Assembly (NCBI GenBank): GCA_964460185.1
Contig: CAYWTM010000117.1
Coordinates: 1-10,684, forward strand
Direction: 5' to 3'
DNA: 10,684 nucleotides
Source: JAVJPJ01 sp040217295
GTDB taxonomy: Bacteria > Pseudomonadota > Alphaproteobacteria > Rhodobacterales > Rhodobacteraceae
Positions 1-6,209 of this stretch are shown in pieces. Positions within the stretch are counted from its first letter, which is position 1. Each line of letters begins with the position of its first letter. The position numbers were made by a program, and so were the translations under genes. The notes under the pieces are model-generated. The model was not told the DNA's origin and did not search any database. It saw only the letters and a list, made by a program, of their open reading frames with translations.

Positions 1-180
1 AATGTCGATCCGCTCTCCATCAGCCGACATACGGCCCATGGAGTGGCCATACCTTAGGTAATGCTCTGCCGGATCCATTTTCAAAGAGCGAACATCGTAA
101 TAGGTGGACCGATACCAGTCGGCGTCAAAGACGCCAGATTCCTTGAGTAATGCGATGTCTTCTTTCGTCGGGCTTCGCAT
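1..180 (-). CDS. Probable polysaccharide glycosyltransferase, N-terminal fragment (runs off left edge)
   Basis: Only the first 60 codons are present; the gene continues beyond base 1. The translation starts MRSPTKEDIALLKESGVFDA and contains the pattern FDADWYRSTYYDV, then DPAEHYLRYGHSMGR. This FD-x-x-WY...DV...DP-x-x-HYL-x-x-G-x-x-x-GR signature is a short leader module found at the start of many alphaproteobacterial glycosyltransferases and other polysaccharide-modifying enzymes, so the catalytic domain should lie outside the window. The ATG at 180-178 follows a GAGG about 9 nt upstream and begins only 2 nt after the dehydrogenase stop codon, so it is the last visible gene of the capsule operon. 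The module is recognised from its pattern. Which enzyme follows it (glycosyltransferase, sulfotransferase or other) cannot be seen. Confidence 0.6.
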   Translation of the reverse strand, partial: MRSPTKEDIALLKESGVFDADWYRSTYYDVRSLKMDPAEHYLRYGHSMGRMSADGERIDI

Positions 181-182
181 GG

Positions 183-1508
183 TTAAAGCCTCAGATCACT
201 GTCATTGATGCCAAACGCCGCCTTCATGTCGAACAGGATGCCGTCCAGCCGCATCCGCGCCCGTAACGCCTCGACCCCGCGACCCACCACGTCCTCATGC
301 GCCACCGCGAGGACCACCGCGTCATAGTCGCCGCTATCGGGCAAAGCGGTTCGAATGGTAAGGCCGTATTTGTCGTACGCCTCGTCCGGGTCAGCCCAAG
401 TGTCGATGATCTCAGGCGTCATTCCCCAGTCGCGCATGTGGGCGATCAGCTCGACCACCTTGGTGTTCCGCGTGTCGGGGCAGTTTTCCTTGAAGGTGAA
501 GCCGACGACGAGAACGCGCGCGCCCTTGATCGGCAGGTCGCGCGCCACCATCGCGTTGACCAGGCGTCCGACGGCGTTGCGCGCCATACCATCGTTGATC
601 TCGCGCGCGGTACGGATGATGTCGGGAATGAAACCCGTCGCCATTGATTTGTGCACGAGGTAATAGGGATCCACACCGATGCAGTGCCCGCCCACAAGTC
701 CAGGGCGCAGGCGGATAAAGTTCCATTTGGTGGCTGCCGCATCCAAGACCTCGTTGGTGTCGATGCCGAGGTTGCTGAAGATGATCGACAGCTCGTTGAC
801 GAGCGCGATGTTCACATCCCGTTGGGTGTTCTCGATGATCTTGGCGGCTTCGGCCACGCGGATGGAACTGGCCTTGAACGTGCCGGCCTCAATGATCCGG
901 CAATAAAGTTCATCGACAAAATCCGCAACTTCGGGCGTAGAACCTGACGTCACCTTTACGATCTTGCTGATCGGGCGGTCCTTGTCGCCGGGATTGATAC
1001 GCTCGGGACTATAGCCCGCGAAAAAATCAACATTATAGCGGAGACCGGAAACCCTCTCGATAACAGGGATGCAATCCTCTTCAGTCGCTCCTGGGTAAAC
1101 CGTGGACTCAAAGATGACGACGCCCCCTCTGCGAATAGAACGACCGACAACCTCGGACGCTGCCAAAAGCGGTTGCAGATCCGGAGTGCGCGATTTTGTG
1201 ATCGGGGTTGGAACTGTGACGATCAGGACATCACATTTGCGAAGATCCTTTTCGGCTGCGGAAAAGTGAAGGCGCGCAGCTTGCTTTATTTGATTGGGAT
1301 TCAGCTCACCGGTGACATCTACGCCAGAGGCAAGTTGTTCAATTCGAACGCTGTCAATGTCATAGCCAATGGTCTTGTTTCTATTTGCGAAGGCTGCAGC
1401 TAGTGGAAGACCCACATATCCCAAGCCAATCACGCCGATGGTTACTGTATCGCTAGCGGGCAACTGAATGGAATCAGAGAATACTCGTGCATCTTGTGCT
1501 AGGTTCAT
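183..1508 (-). CDS. tviB: UDP-N-acetylhexosamine 6-dehydrogenase, TviB/WbpO type
   Basis: A 441-residue cytoplasmic nucleotide-sugar dehydrogenase. It oxidises C6 of UDP-GlcNAc or UDP-GalNAc to the uronic acid in two NAD-dependent steps, giving a precursor for acidic surface polysaccharides. The Rossmann NAD motif GLGYVG is at residues 28-33, the VTVPTPI segment near 97-103, the conserved AEAAKIIENTQRD helix near 219-231, the catalytic cysteine C276 in GGHCIGVDPYYL, and the GFTFKENCPDTRN motif of the UDP-binding domain near 336-348. The ending SDLRL resembles the SDVRL end of Salmonella TviB, and the whole length aligns well with TviB from memory, so I prefer TviB/WbpO over UDP-glucose dehydrogenase. 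Substrate (GlcNAc or GalNAc) cannot be decided here. The ATG at 1508 lies 3 nt after the stop of the export lipoprotein, with a weak GGGGA ahead of it, so the genes are probably cotranscribed. Confidence 0.9.
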   Translation of the reverse strand: MNLAQDARVFSDSIQLPASDTVTIGVIGLGYVGLPLAAAFANRNKTIGYDIDSVRIEQLASGVDVTGELNPNQIKQAARLHFSAAEKDLRKCDVLIVTVPTPITKSRTPDLQPLLAASEVVGRSIRRGGVVIFESTVYPGATEEDCIPVIERVSGLRYNVDFFAGYSPERINPGDKDRPISKIVKVTSGSTPEVADFVDELYCRIIEAGTFKASSIRVAEAAKIIENTQRDVNIALVNELSIIFSNLGIDTNEVLDAAATKWNFIRLRPGLVGGHCIGVDPYYLVHKSMATGFIPDIIRTAREINDGMARNAVGRLVNAMVARDLPIKGARVLVVGFTFKENCPDTRNTKVVELIAHMRDWGMTPEIIDTWADPDEAYDKYGLTIRTALPDSGDYDAVVLAVAHEDVVGRGVEALRARMRLDGILFDMKAAFGINDSDLRL

Positions 1509-1511
1509 GCG

Positions 1512-2618
1512 TCAGTTCCCCAAAGCAGTTGCGCTGCTCGCCGTGCCCAAGAGCGGCGAAAGCATGATCGACACAAAGCGATTGAAATCAGCGGCGTCGG
1601 CTGATGCCACATACGTTATGTCAGTGGGCATAAGGCGGAACGCACTCGCGAGAAGAAAGGCGTCGGGCCGCGAAAAGTCGAACCGATATGCTGTTGCCAC
1701 GCCGGCTTCTACAGCAGGCCGGAACACGAATACCGACCGTGTCTGCGCCACTCGATCATTTAGGCCGCCGACTTCAGCGAGAAGGTAGGCGAGATGCGCG
1801 TCTTCCACGGGGATTTCGATGTTGGCTGGTCGGCTTACGCCCCCGTAAACTGCGAAGCGTCGCGGCTCATGGGACACATTTACCGTGTCACCAGGCAGGA
1901 TAACGATGTTATTCGTCGATCTGGCGACGATACTGGAGAGTAGAAGTGACGCCGAGTTTGATCCGCGTTGTACCGAAACCAAGACTTCCCAAGGGGCTTG
2001 AGACACGCCTCCGGTGCTCGCAAGGAGATCAAGCAGCCTAATGCCGCGCGTTGGTAATTCGATGCGCCCGGCGCTCCGGACGTTACCAAGGACAGTGGCT
2101 GATCTGGCTTCCGTCGATGTGATCGCAACGGCTATTTCCGGTTCCACTGCCTGCCCGTGATAGCGTTCCAGAAGAAGGCTGCGAAGTTGCGACGTCGTCA
2201 AACCGTGCGCCGCGATCGCGCCAGCGTATGGAACGGTGATGTGCCCTGTGTTCGAAACGCCCACGTTTAGAACGGTCTCGCGATTTCCTGCTGTGGCGAA
2301 CAGACCATCCTCCGCGACTTCCCAAATGCGGATCTCGAGGTGGTCCCCCACCCCGACAACTTCATCTGATTCACGGAACCCCTGGGTTCGAAACGATGCC
2401 GGAAAGCTTGCATGCGTCTGTGGTAGCACTGGCAACGTGCCAGCGGTCACCTCAACGACTTGCAACTGCATCGCGTCTTCGGTGACTGCCGCGGCGTCGG
2501 ACGCGACACTGGTGATGGCATCTGCATCCGGCCCAAAAGCTGGCATAGCAGAACAACTAGCGAGAAGAGAGGCCAGCGTGGCCCAATACGCCACCTTGTG
2601 CATGCGGTTCTGTCTCAT
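1512..2618 (-). CDS. Polysaccharide export outer-membrane lipoprotein (Wza/OPX family)
   Basis: A 368-residue outer-membrane polysaccharide export protein. It begins with a lipoprotein signal peptide ending in the lipobox LLASC, so C22 should be the lipidated residue. A Poly_export domain follows (about 85-170, beginning VGVGDHLEIRIWE), then two SLBB-type repeats (about 172-255 with VLGNVRSAGRIELP, and 255-335 with VYGGVSRPANIEIP). The C-terminal stretch 343-360 (ADFNRFVSIMLSPLLG) is amphipathic and fits the helix that forms the outer-membrane pore in Wza. Length is close to Wza (about 380) and well below KpsD (about 560). The ATG overlaps the kpsS stop codon as ATGA, which points to translational coupling. 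A second ATG at 2603 is possible but has no ribosome binding site. Its role is to let capsule polymer cross the outer membrane. Confidence 0.9.
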   Translation of the reverse strand: MRQNRMHKVAYWATLASLLASCSAMPAFGPDADAITSVASDAAAVTEDAMQLQVVEVTAGTLPVLPQTHASFPASFRTQGFRESDEVVGVGDHLEIRIWEVAEDGLFATAGNRETVLNVGVSNTGHITVPYAGAIAAHGLTTSQLRSLLLERYHGQAVEPEIAVAITSTEARSATVLGNVRSAGRIELPTRGIRLLDLLASTGGVSQAPWEVLVSVQRGSNSASLLLSSIVARSTNNIVILPGDTVNVSHEPRRFAVYGGVSRPANIEIPVEDAHLAYLLAEVGGLNDRVAQTRSVFVFRPAVEAGVATAYRFDFSRPDAFLLASAFRLMPTDITYVASADAADFNRFVSIMLSPLLGTASSATALGN

Positions 2619-3856
2619 GCACTTGTCTCTTTTTGCGATCGAGGGATGCGCTGAAGCTTCTGCAGTCTACCCATAATGCCGGCGGCGGCGACTTTTCGGC
2701 CGCAAAAAACATAAAAGTCTCCCGGGATGAGGCTCTTCGATTTGACCTCATTCAAAAACGCATCAATCAAAAGGCGTGATTTCGCGTGTCTGATCTTGAA
2801 GAATGCTTCAATGTCCGCCTCGGTTTCACCCAAAGTCACGATTTCGTTGTGACGGAATACAGCGTCGCCCAGCACGAGAACCGGAATACCGTGGTGAAGC
2901 GCCGAAAAGGCTGACGTGGAGTTGATTATGACCATGCCACTGGACTGCTTGGTCAACTCTCCCATGCGACCCGAATGCAGAATTCGGACCCGGTTGCGAT
3001 CTACGCCGAGTTCAGCCGCTCGGCGTAGGATGAGACGCCTGATAGCTGCACTCTCACGCTCAAGCGGGTGCAACTTGAATACCACCCGCTGGCCGGTTGG
3101 GTGGGCTCGGAGCGCCAAGAGGCTTGCTTCAATCAGCCGTTCGGTTGACCAGCCGCGCGACGCGGCCTGAAGTTGACTGTCACTCCCAACCTGTAGCGGG
3201 ACAAGCAGATAACCATCACAGCGGCGCAGCGCTCGTCTGGTCGGAAATTCGGTGATCCGCGCCGCGAACCTGTGGAGAAAATGCATGCCCCAACGCAAGA
3301 CCAACGGAACCGTTCGTTCTCTCCTTCTATGGAAGAGATGATCATCTGATGGCTGGGACGCCAAATCCCGCGCCAGATAGTAGGCTGATGCCCAGAAACT
3401 CATCGTCGCAAAAGACGACGGTTGCGCGCCAGCCACAGGCGCCGCATCTGCTGCGCCACGCTCAGTCAGTGGCTTGTGACGCCAGTTCACCAGTGGCGAA
3501 TGCTGATTATTTCCGCCCAATTCGCAGCTGATATAGCCCGAACGAAGATAGCCTTCTTCCAGGCTGAGCACGTCGATCTCGTGAAGCTCCGCCAGATGGC
3601 GAGCGACCTTGTGAACCGGTCGGCTCGAGCCGAACAACACAATGGTATCGGGTCTGTTCTGCGCGATTTCGAATCTCAGCCAAGTTTCCCATTCCGACAG
3701 CGTTCCAGTGAAGTACACAGCGTTTCGAGGAGGTGCGAAAAGTTTGTCGCCGGCATTGAATACAACGCGGCGCGTCGCAAAACCGACAACCGACAAGGTT
3801 TCCTGCAACTCAGTGAAGAACGGTCCCACGGGCCCTTGCAGGAGGAGAACACGCAT
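2615..3856 (-). CDS. kpsS: Capsule polysaccharide Kdo transferase KpsS
   Basis: A 413-residue homologue of KpsS, which adds the first beta-Kdo residue to the phosphatidylglycerol anchor of ABC-exported capsules at the inner face of the cytoplasmic membrane. The protein starts MRVLLLQGPVGPFF, matching the family opening LLLQGPMGPFF. It carries EEGYLR at 100-105, VPLQVGSDSQL at 219-229, KLHPLE at 261-266 and the INSTSAFSALHHGIPVLVLG segment at 311-330; the last three are typical of KpsS/KpsC Kdo transferases. I chose the ATG at 3856 because it gives the family's N-terminus, sits behind an AAAGGA, and yields about the usual length (E. coli KpsS 389). The reading frame stays open upstream as far as a GTG at 4081, adding 75 residues unlike the family. 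The stop overlaps the next start as ATGA. Confidence 0.9.
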   Translation of the reverse strand: MRVLLLQGPVGPFFTELQETLSVVGFATRRVVFNAGDKLFAPPRNAVYFTGTLSEWETWLRFEIAQNRPDTIVLFGSSRPVHKVARHLAELHEIDVLSLEEGYLRSGYISCELGGNNQHSPLVNWRHKPLTERGAADAAPVAGAQPSSFATMSFWASAYYLARDLASQPSDDHLFHRRRERTVPLVLRWGMHFLHRFAARITEFPTRRALRRCDGYLLVPLQVGSDSQLQAASRGWSTERLIEASLLALRAHPTGQRVVFKLHPLERESAAIRRLILRRAAELGVDRNRVRILHSGRMGELTKQSSGMVIINSTSAFSALHHGIPVLVLGDAVFRHNEIVTLGETEADIEAFFKIRHAKSRLLIDAFLNEVKSKSLIPGDFYVFCGRKVAAAGIMGRLQKLQRIPRSQKETSA

Positions 3857-4064
3857 CACATCCTTTTGTGCGGCGGATGCGAGGCTGACAGCAAGACTGT
3901 CGGGCTCAACACGGCCGTTCACTGGGCAGCCACCAAAAGACCTCACAGCGTTCATGCCTGCCCCCCGATCATGGCAAACGGGGCGATAGAAAGGATCTTC
4001 CACGACTTTGCCGCTTGTGGTCGCTGTGAGCAGGCAAACATTCGAGTCTGTGGTTGGGGGCGGA
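3857..4064 (-). other. 208-nt space between regulator and kpsS
   Basis: If kpsS starts at 3856, this stretch separates it from the regulator stop codon. It is open in the kpsS frame back to a GTG at 4081, with another in-frame ATG at 3955 that lacks a clear Shine-Dalgarno sequence. The 75 possible residues show no KpsS similarity and no recognisable domain. It may be an untranslated leader holding an internal promoter or an attenuation element. I found no JUMPstart/ops-like sequence and no strong hairpin with a T-tract. Confidence 0.4.
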
Positions 4065-4451
4065 TCATTTTTGCCAGCCACCGTGGTGCCGCGCAGAAAG
4101 GACAGGATAAATATCTCGCAGCAATTGCTCGGATGGGACGAGACAAACCTGAGATTTCTTGGCTCCCACCTTTTCCTCCAGAAGCCCCAAACTCCGGAGT
4201 CCCTTGAGTCGGTTAATCACACCTGCTGGGCCGGAAAACGGTGTGCGTACATTCGCAACAGCCTGATAGACCGGAATACCACGTTCGGCGTTCTGGATTA
4301 TGACAAGCAGCGCTTCATAAGCGCTCAGATTACTGCAGGCAAAGGCCAGGTTTTCATTGGCGCCAAGCTGCCTGAGATAATCCAACTCGGCACCTACAGC
4401 TTCCAGAATTAGCTGATTGCCCGGTACATGACCATCTTCTGCCATTCCCAT
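4065..4451 (-). CDS. Small winged-helix (MarR-like) regulator at head of capsule operon
   Basis: A 128-residue protein I cannot assign to a named family. Residues 44-95 (AYEALLVIIQ, then a gap, then AGVINRLKGLRSLGLLEE) read as the helices of a winged helix-turn-helix, and the following KVGAKKSQVCLVPSE looks like the basic wing and strand. This resembles the small MarR-type proteins that sit next to exopolysaccharide genes. No sensor domain, membrane segment or signal peptide is seen. The ATG at 4451 is preceded by GGAGG with 4 nt spacing; a second ATG at 4445 has 10 nt spacing, and an upstream in-frame TTG at 4481 is less likely. It is the first gene of the minus-strand run and begins next to the tandem repeat, so it may control its own operon. 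Function is inferred from fold and place only. Confidence 0.6.
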   Translation of the reverse strand: MGMAEDGHVPGNQLILEAVGAELDYLRQLGANENLAFACSNLSAYEALLVIIQNAERGIPVYQAVANVRTPFSGPAGVINRLKGLRSLGLLEEKVGAKKSQVCLVPSEQLLRDIYPVLSARHHGGWQK

Positions 4452-4477
4452 CAGCCCTCCAGCCTTAACCGCCGCGC

Positions 4478-4767
4478 CCAAGCTGGGTCGGCCATGAAAT
4501 TGAAGGAGGAAAAGCCAATAAAGGTTTCGGCCGATTTGTCCGGCAGCGGAAGGCCATATCTGTGCTCCGACTGGCTACAAGTCGCCAGATCGAAACACCG
4601 ACGGAAATATATCGATAGATAAATAAAGGTATCTTTGTGATACATTCTGTTTCCAATGATTTAATAGAATACCCAACAATACCAGCGAGCACGGACCTTG
4701 CGTTCACACGGAGTTCCCAGGCATTCGAATGACATCAGCGGGTATCTCGATTTTTTCGTGTGGCACG
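4478..4767. repeat. Tandem imperfect duplication, copy 1 (period about 291 bp)
   Basis: Copy 1 lies directly upstream of the winged-helix regulator. Blocks shared with copy 2 at a constant offset of 290-292 bp include GGCCATGAA (4491/4782), AAAGGTTTCG (4520/4811), TATCTTT (4630/4921), GCGTTCACAC (4700/4991), GAGTTCCCA (4711/5002) and TTTTTTC (4751/5041). The middle also aligns without gaps but more loosely. By eye about two thirds of positions agree. Together with copy 2 it fills the 652 bp from 4452 to 5103, which hold no gene I can support. The DNA is AT-richer than the flanks and in upstream position to the capsule operon. Confidence 0.85.
4629..4643. promoter_or_regulatory. Dyad GTATC-N5-GATAC in repeat copy 1 (possible operator)
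   Basis: A perfect 5-bp inverted repeat with the 5-nt centre TTTGT. The same position in copy 2 holds a matching dyad in which the outer G-C pair is replaced by A-T. Upstream position to the operon suggests a binding site for a dimeric regulator, perhaps the adjacent winged-helix protein. The symmetry is seen in the sequence; the function is inferred. Confidence 0.4.
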
Positions 4768-5059
4768 CCAAGTATGGGTAGGCCATGAATTTGAAGGGAA
4801 AAAAACTAACAAAGGTTTCGAATAATTTACACGACGATTGAAGCTCATAACTGAGCGCCGCCGGCATAGAAGTTGGCGTCTTGGAAGTACGACAGCAATA
4901 TCTCGAAAGTGATGTAATTATATCTTTATGATATGTATTGCTTCGAGGAAGTTTAATAAATATCCAACGACAGCAATGAGCGTGGACCTCGCGTTCACAC
5001 CGAGTTCCCACGAAATCGGGCGATATCAGCAAATACCTCATTTTTTCATGTGCCGTATG
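4768..5059. repeat. Tandem imperfect duplication, copy 2
   Basis: Copy 2 abuts copy 1 and repeats its blocks in the same order. It differs by scattered substitutions and very few one-base indels, so the duplication is old rather than an assembly artefact. On the minus strand it carries a perfect TATAAT hexamer (4917-4922), absent from copy 1, which could serve as a -10 element for transcription toward the capsule genes, though no good -35 was found at 16-18 bp. The right end falls about 70 bp before the broken regulator gene. No transposase or terminal inverted repeats frame the duplication. Confidence 0.85.
4920..4934. promoter_or_regulatory. Dyad ATATC-N5-GATAT in repeat copy 2 (possible operator)
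   Basis: A perfect 5-bp inverted repeat around TTTAT, exactly 291 bp from the dyad of copy 1. It overlaps the minus-strand TATAAT hexamer at 4917-4922, so a protein bound here could block or shape a promoter reading toward the capsule operon. Symmetry is kept in spite of base changes in both arms. Confidence 0.4.
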
Positions 5060-5127
5060 CCTCCATGATGGAAACGTTGTCTTCCTTGGTCCAGAAGGCT
5101 CGCATGACAAAACGTGCCAGGGGGCTC

Positions 5128-5247
5128 ATGTCGTTTGGAAGAGCAGAGGATTTGCTCAAGTTGGCGGAGATGGCTGCAGCGCGACCTGTCGGTGTGTCGC
5201 TAGCCGATATTGCCGAAGAATTCGGCGGCACCTACCGGCTGGCCTGA
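5128..5247 (+). pseudogene. Remnant of a YafY/WYL-type transcriptional regulator (N-terminal HTH only)
   Basis: The ATG at 5128 follows AGGGGG and opens a 39-codon frame reading MSFGRAEDLLKLAEMAAARP, then VGVSLADIAEEFGGTYRLA and a TGA. It matches the start of YafY-like HTH/WYL regulators, where the usual text is roughly GVSL-x-x-I-x-x-EFGVS-x-RTAQRM; here the stop falls where the Q of TAQRM is expected. The frame beyond the stop (to a TAG at 5311-5313) begins WVRRAF, faintly like the expected RM-x-RA-x, but no WYL domain follows and the next gene starts at 5349. Intact family members have about 230-330 residues, so this is a truncated, dead copy. An alternative in-frame ATG lies at 5104. Confidence 0.55.
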
Positions 5248-5348
5248 TGGGTTCGGCGCGCATTCGTCGTGTCAGGCGTTTACCAGATTGATCTCGATGG
5301 TCCCCCGGCCTAGGTCCGGAGCGAGCCGAGCGCATTGAAAGGAATCCC

Positions 5349-6032
5349 ATGTCCAGTCACGTTATCCCCGCCCCCGAGGTCCCCGCCATTCCGACCACTG
5401 CGGGCGGAACTTTCCCGGTTCGGCGGGTGTATTGCATCGGCCGCAACTTTGCGGCGCATGCGGTTGAAATGGGCCACGATCCCGACCGCGAACCTCCCTT
5501 CTTTTTCCAGAAGAACCCGAACAACCTGGACGCGTCGGGCGAGTTTCCCTACCCGCCGCACAGCACCGACGTGCACCACGAGGCCGAACTGCTTGTCGGA
5601 TTGAAATCGGGCGGCACCAATATCCCGCTCGAAAGCGCCCTCGACCACGTCTGGGGCTATGGCGTGTCGCTGGACATGACGCGCCGTGACCTGCAGGGCG
5701 AGGCCAAGAAAATGGGCCGCCCGTGGGAAATCGGCAAGGCGTTCGAGCGGTCCGGCCCGGTTGGCCCATTGCGTCCGGTGTCCGAGGTGGGACATCCCGA
5801 TCAGGGCCGGGTCGCGCTGAGTGTGAACGGTGAACTGAGGCAAGAGGGCGATCTGAACCAGATGATCTGGAAGGTGCCGGAAATGATCTCTTACCTTTCG
5901 GAATACTTCGAACTTCAGGCGGGCGATGTGATCATGGCGGGAACGCCTGCCGGCGTGAACGCCGTGCAACGCGGTGACGTGATGGAAGCGACGATCGAAG
6001 GGGTCGGAACGCTGACCGTCAAGGTCGTCTGA
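5349..6032 (+). CDS. FAH-superfamily hydrolase (fumarylpyruvate hydrolase-like)
   Basis: A 227-residue cytoplasmic metal-dependent hydrolase of the fumarylacetoacetase C-terminal superfamily, which cleaves C-C bonds of beta-diketo acids or decarboxylates oxaloacetate-like acids. The sequence runs VYCIGRNFAAHAVEMG (28-42), REPPFFFQKN (47-56), the metal-ligand region HHEAELLVGL with E78 and E80, then GYGVSLDMTRRDLQ with D109 as third ligand, and AGDVIMAGTPAGV near the end. GRN-x-AAHA-x-EMG-x-DP-x-REPPFFFQK is typical of the short fumarylpyruvate hydrolase/YcgM-like branch rather than of true fumarylacetoacetase. The ATG at 5349 follows AAAGGA at good spacing. No gentisate or maleylpyruvate genes lie nearby, so the real substrate stays open. 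A hairpin follows the stop. Confidence 0.88.
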   Translation: MSSHVIPAPEVPAIPTTAGGTFPVRRVYCIGRNFAAHAVEMGHDPDREPPFFFQKNPNNLDASGEFPYPPHSTDVHHEAELLVGLKSGGTNIPLESALDHVWGYGVSLDMTRRDLQGEAKKMGRPWEIGKAFERSGPVGPLRPVSEVGHPDQGRVALSVNGELRQEGDLNQMIWKVPEMISYLSEYFELQAGDVIMAGTPAGVNAVQRGDVMEATIEGVGTLTVKVV

Positions 6033-6049
6033 CCAAGCCGCACACCAAA

Positions 6050-6080
6050 GGGACCGGGATGGTGCGGACCATCCCGTCCC
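6050..6080 (+). terminator. Hairpin after the FAH hydrolase gene
   Basis: The arms 6050-6063 and 6068-6080 pair over CGGGATGGT/ACCATCCCG and GGGA/TCCC, with a single bulged C and a GCGG loop. It starts 17 nt after the stop codon. No T-tract follows, so it is either a weak or factor-assisted terminator or an mRNA 3' stabiliser. Confidence 0.55.
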
Positions 6081-6209
6081 GATCCTCGCGCGACACCGCC
6101 AGAACCTCCGCCCGGCACCCCGGCCGGTTTCACGCGACAGCGGCAGGTCATGTTGTCGTGCTGCGACGCAATGCGGCCGCGGCTTTGCTGCCCCTACCCG
6201 CGCCCCGCC

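Noticed and set aside
3422..4207. 261-codon plus-strand open frame
   Set aside because: It lies antisense to kpsS and the regulator, shows no family features, and arises from open frames opposite GC-rich coding DNA.
4494..4622. Plus-strand short ORF beginning MKLKEEKPIKVSADL in copy 1
   Set aside because: The matching frame in copy 2 (from 4785) differs at most codons by amino-acid-changing substitutions and stops after 18 residues; no ribosome binding site is present.
4722..4731. 10-bp palindrome CATTCGAATG in repeat copy 1
   Set aside because: It is not preserved in copy 2 and a palindrome of this length is expected by chance in a window this size.
4751..4757. T-run TTTTTTC in both repeat copies as a terminator
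   Set aside because: No stem precedes the run on the plus strand and it occurs at the same place in both copies as part of the duplication; on the minus strand it would be an A-tract at most.
4661..5110. A 149-codon minus-strand open frame spanning both repeat copies
   Set aside because: Its composition (many C, R, S, Y) is not protein-like, there is no good ribosome binding site, and its internal similarity simply reflects the 291-bp duplication, which happens to keep frame.
5310..5969. 219-codon minus-strand open frame opposite the FAH hydrolase
   Set aside because: It is antisense to a clearly recognised enzyme and has no features of its own.
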